A stretch of 41,918 bases of DNA. It comes from UBA4582 sp047630175. Lineage in GTDB: Bacteria > Pseudomonadota > Gammaproteobacteria > Pseudomonadales > Azotimanducaceae. The stretch lies in contig JBLHVI010000028.1 of NCBI GenBank assembly GCA_047630175.1, forward strand, positions 1 to 41,918. The letters run 5' to 3'. The position numbers and the translations under genes are program-made. Shown here in pieces: positions 41,702 through 41,918 of this stretch (the first letter of the stretch is position 1; each line of letters begins with the position of its first letter). The notes under the pieces were generated by a model that was not told where the DNA came from, ran no database searches, and worked only from the letters and a program-made list of their open reading frames with translations.

Positions 41702-41918
41702 ATGACCACACCACAAGACCACGCCACCATCGTTGTGTGCGCGCTTTATCACTTTGCGCCGTTCAGCGACCATGCAGACTGGCAAGGGCCTTTGTTGCGG
41801 CTAATGGACGAACACGGTTTGCGGGGCACACTACTGCTCGCGGATGAAGGTATTAATGGCACCGTCGCCGGGCATCAGACGGGTATAGACGCCGTGCTTG
41901 CCCTACTACGAAGCGATG
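41702..41918 (+). CDS. trhO: tRNA uridine-34 hydroxylase TrhO (partial, N-terminus)
   Basis: The visible 72 codons begin MTTPQDHATIVVCALYHFAP and continue with LLLADEGINGTVAG, the N-terminal element of the TrhO (YceA, UPF0176) rhodanese-related family. TrhO hydroxylates uridine-34 at the wobble position of certain tRNAs, an early step toward 5-carboxymethoxyuridine, without needing a flavin. The catalytic rhodanese cysteine lies beyond the window, so it could not be checked. The gene has its own promoter-like region after the Gfo/Idh gene. Confidence 0.85.
   Translation, partial: MTTPQDHATIVVCALYHFAPFSDHADWQGPLLRLMDEHGLRGTLLLADEGINGTVAGHQTGIDAVLALLRSD

Noticed and set aside
1..41918. tRNA, rRNA, CRISPR array, IS element or prophage
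   Set aside because: No cloverleaf-like segment, regularly spaced repeats, transposase or integrase motif, or phage structural gene was seen on either strand.

Overview
The window comes from a gammaproteobacterium, probably marine or otherwise aquatic. This is an inference from gene content: RarD, a TrhO-type start, TesB, a PiT/DUF47 pair, a MerC-domain protein, GPH-family MFS, and many lipoproteins and TonB-like proteins. Base composition looks balanced. I see no tRNA, rRNA, IS element, phage module or CRISPR array.

Layout. 1-8579: housekeeping and accessory metabolism. It holds the first codons of an unknown minus-strand gene, an SDR oxidoreductase, a phosphate transporter with its DUF47/PhoU-like partner, a MerC-domain membrane protein, a NudL-like Nudix hydrolase, a thiolase-family protein, a luciferase-like flavin oxidoreductase and a secreted M48 metalloprotease. 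8604-25694: a large envelope locus described below. 25728-30539: a DUF4139 exported protein, a METTL-type methyltransferase, RarD and a GPH-type MFS transporter. 30772-33664: an acyl-CoA ligase / Rieske ferredoxin / TesB thioesterase operon. 33672-41918: a serine-hydrolase fold without catalytic residues, a CheY-like regulator, a zinc-less quinone-oxidoreductase-like MDR with an epoxide hydrolase, an adrenodoxin-type ferredoxin, a nitroreductase, an unknown 197-aa protein, a small 49-aa membrane peptide, a Gfo/Idh/MocA oxidoreductase and the start of trhO.

The most interesting region is 8848-25694. It encodes two secreted TPR proteins ending in TonB-C-like domains, two minus-strand lipoproteins, a Pro/Ser-rich lipoprotein, a further lipoprotein, and a tight seven-gene plus-strand operon (16678-25694). 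The operon order is: membrane-anchored pseudokinase with TPR-like repeats; membrane-anchored PEGA repeats plus an FGE/SUMF1-fold domain without the catalytic cysteines; a small exported protein; a MotA/TolQ/ExbB-family channel protein; a degenerate Hsp70/actin-fold protein with an FHA-like tail; and two von Willebrand A (VWA) proteins. Both VWA proteins begin with a single membrane helix carrying an FLD-x-x-S-C-G-F-G-A motif. That motif aligns by eye with the proton-carrying Asp helix of ExbD/TolR.

My inference is that this is an ion-driven envelope motor. The stator partner would be a pair of VWA proteins in place of ExbD/TolR/MotB, and the accessory parts use enzyme folds that have lost catalytic residues. 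I do not recognise it as a named system. All assignments are by reading translations and motifs; no database search was possible.
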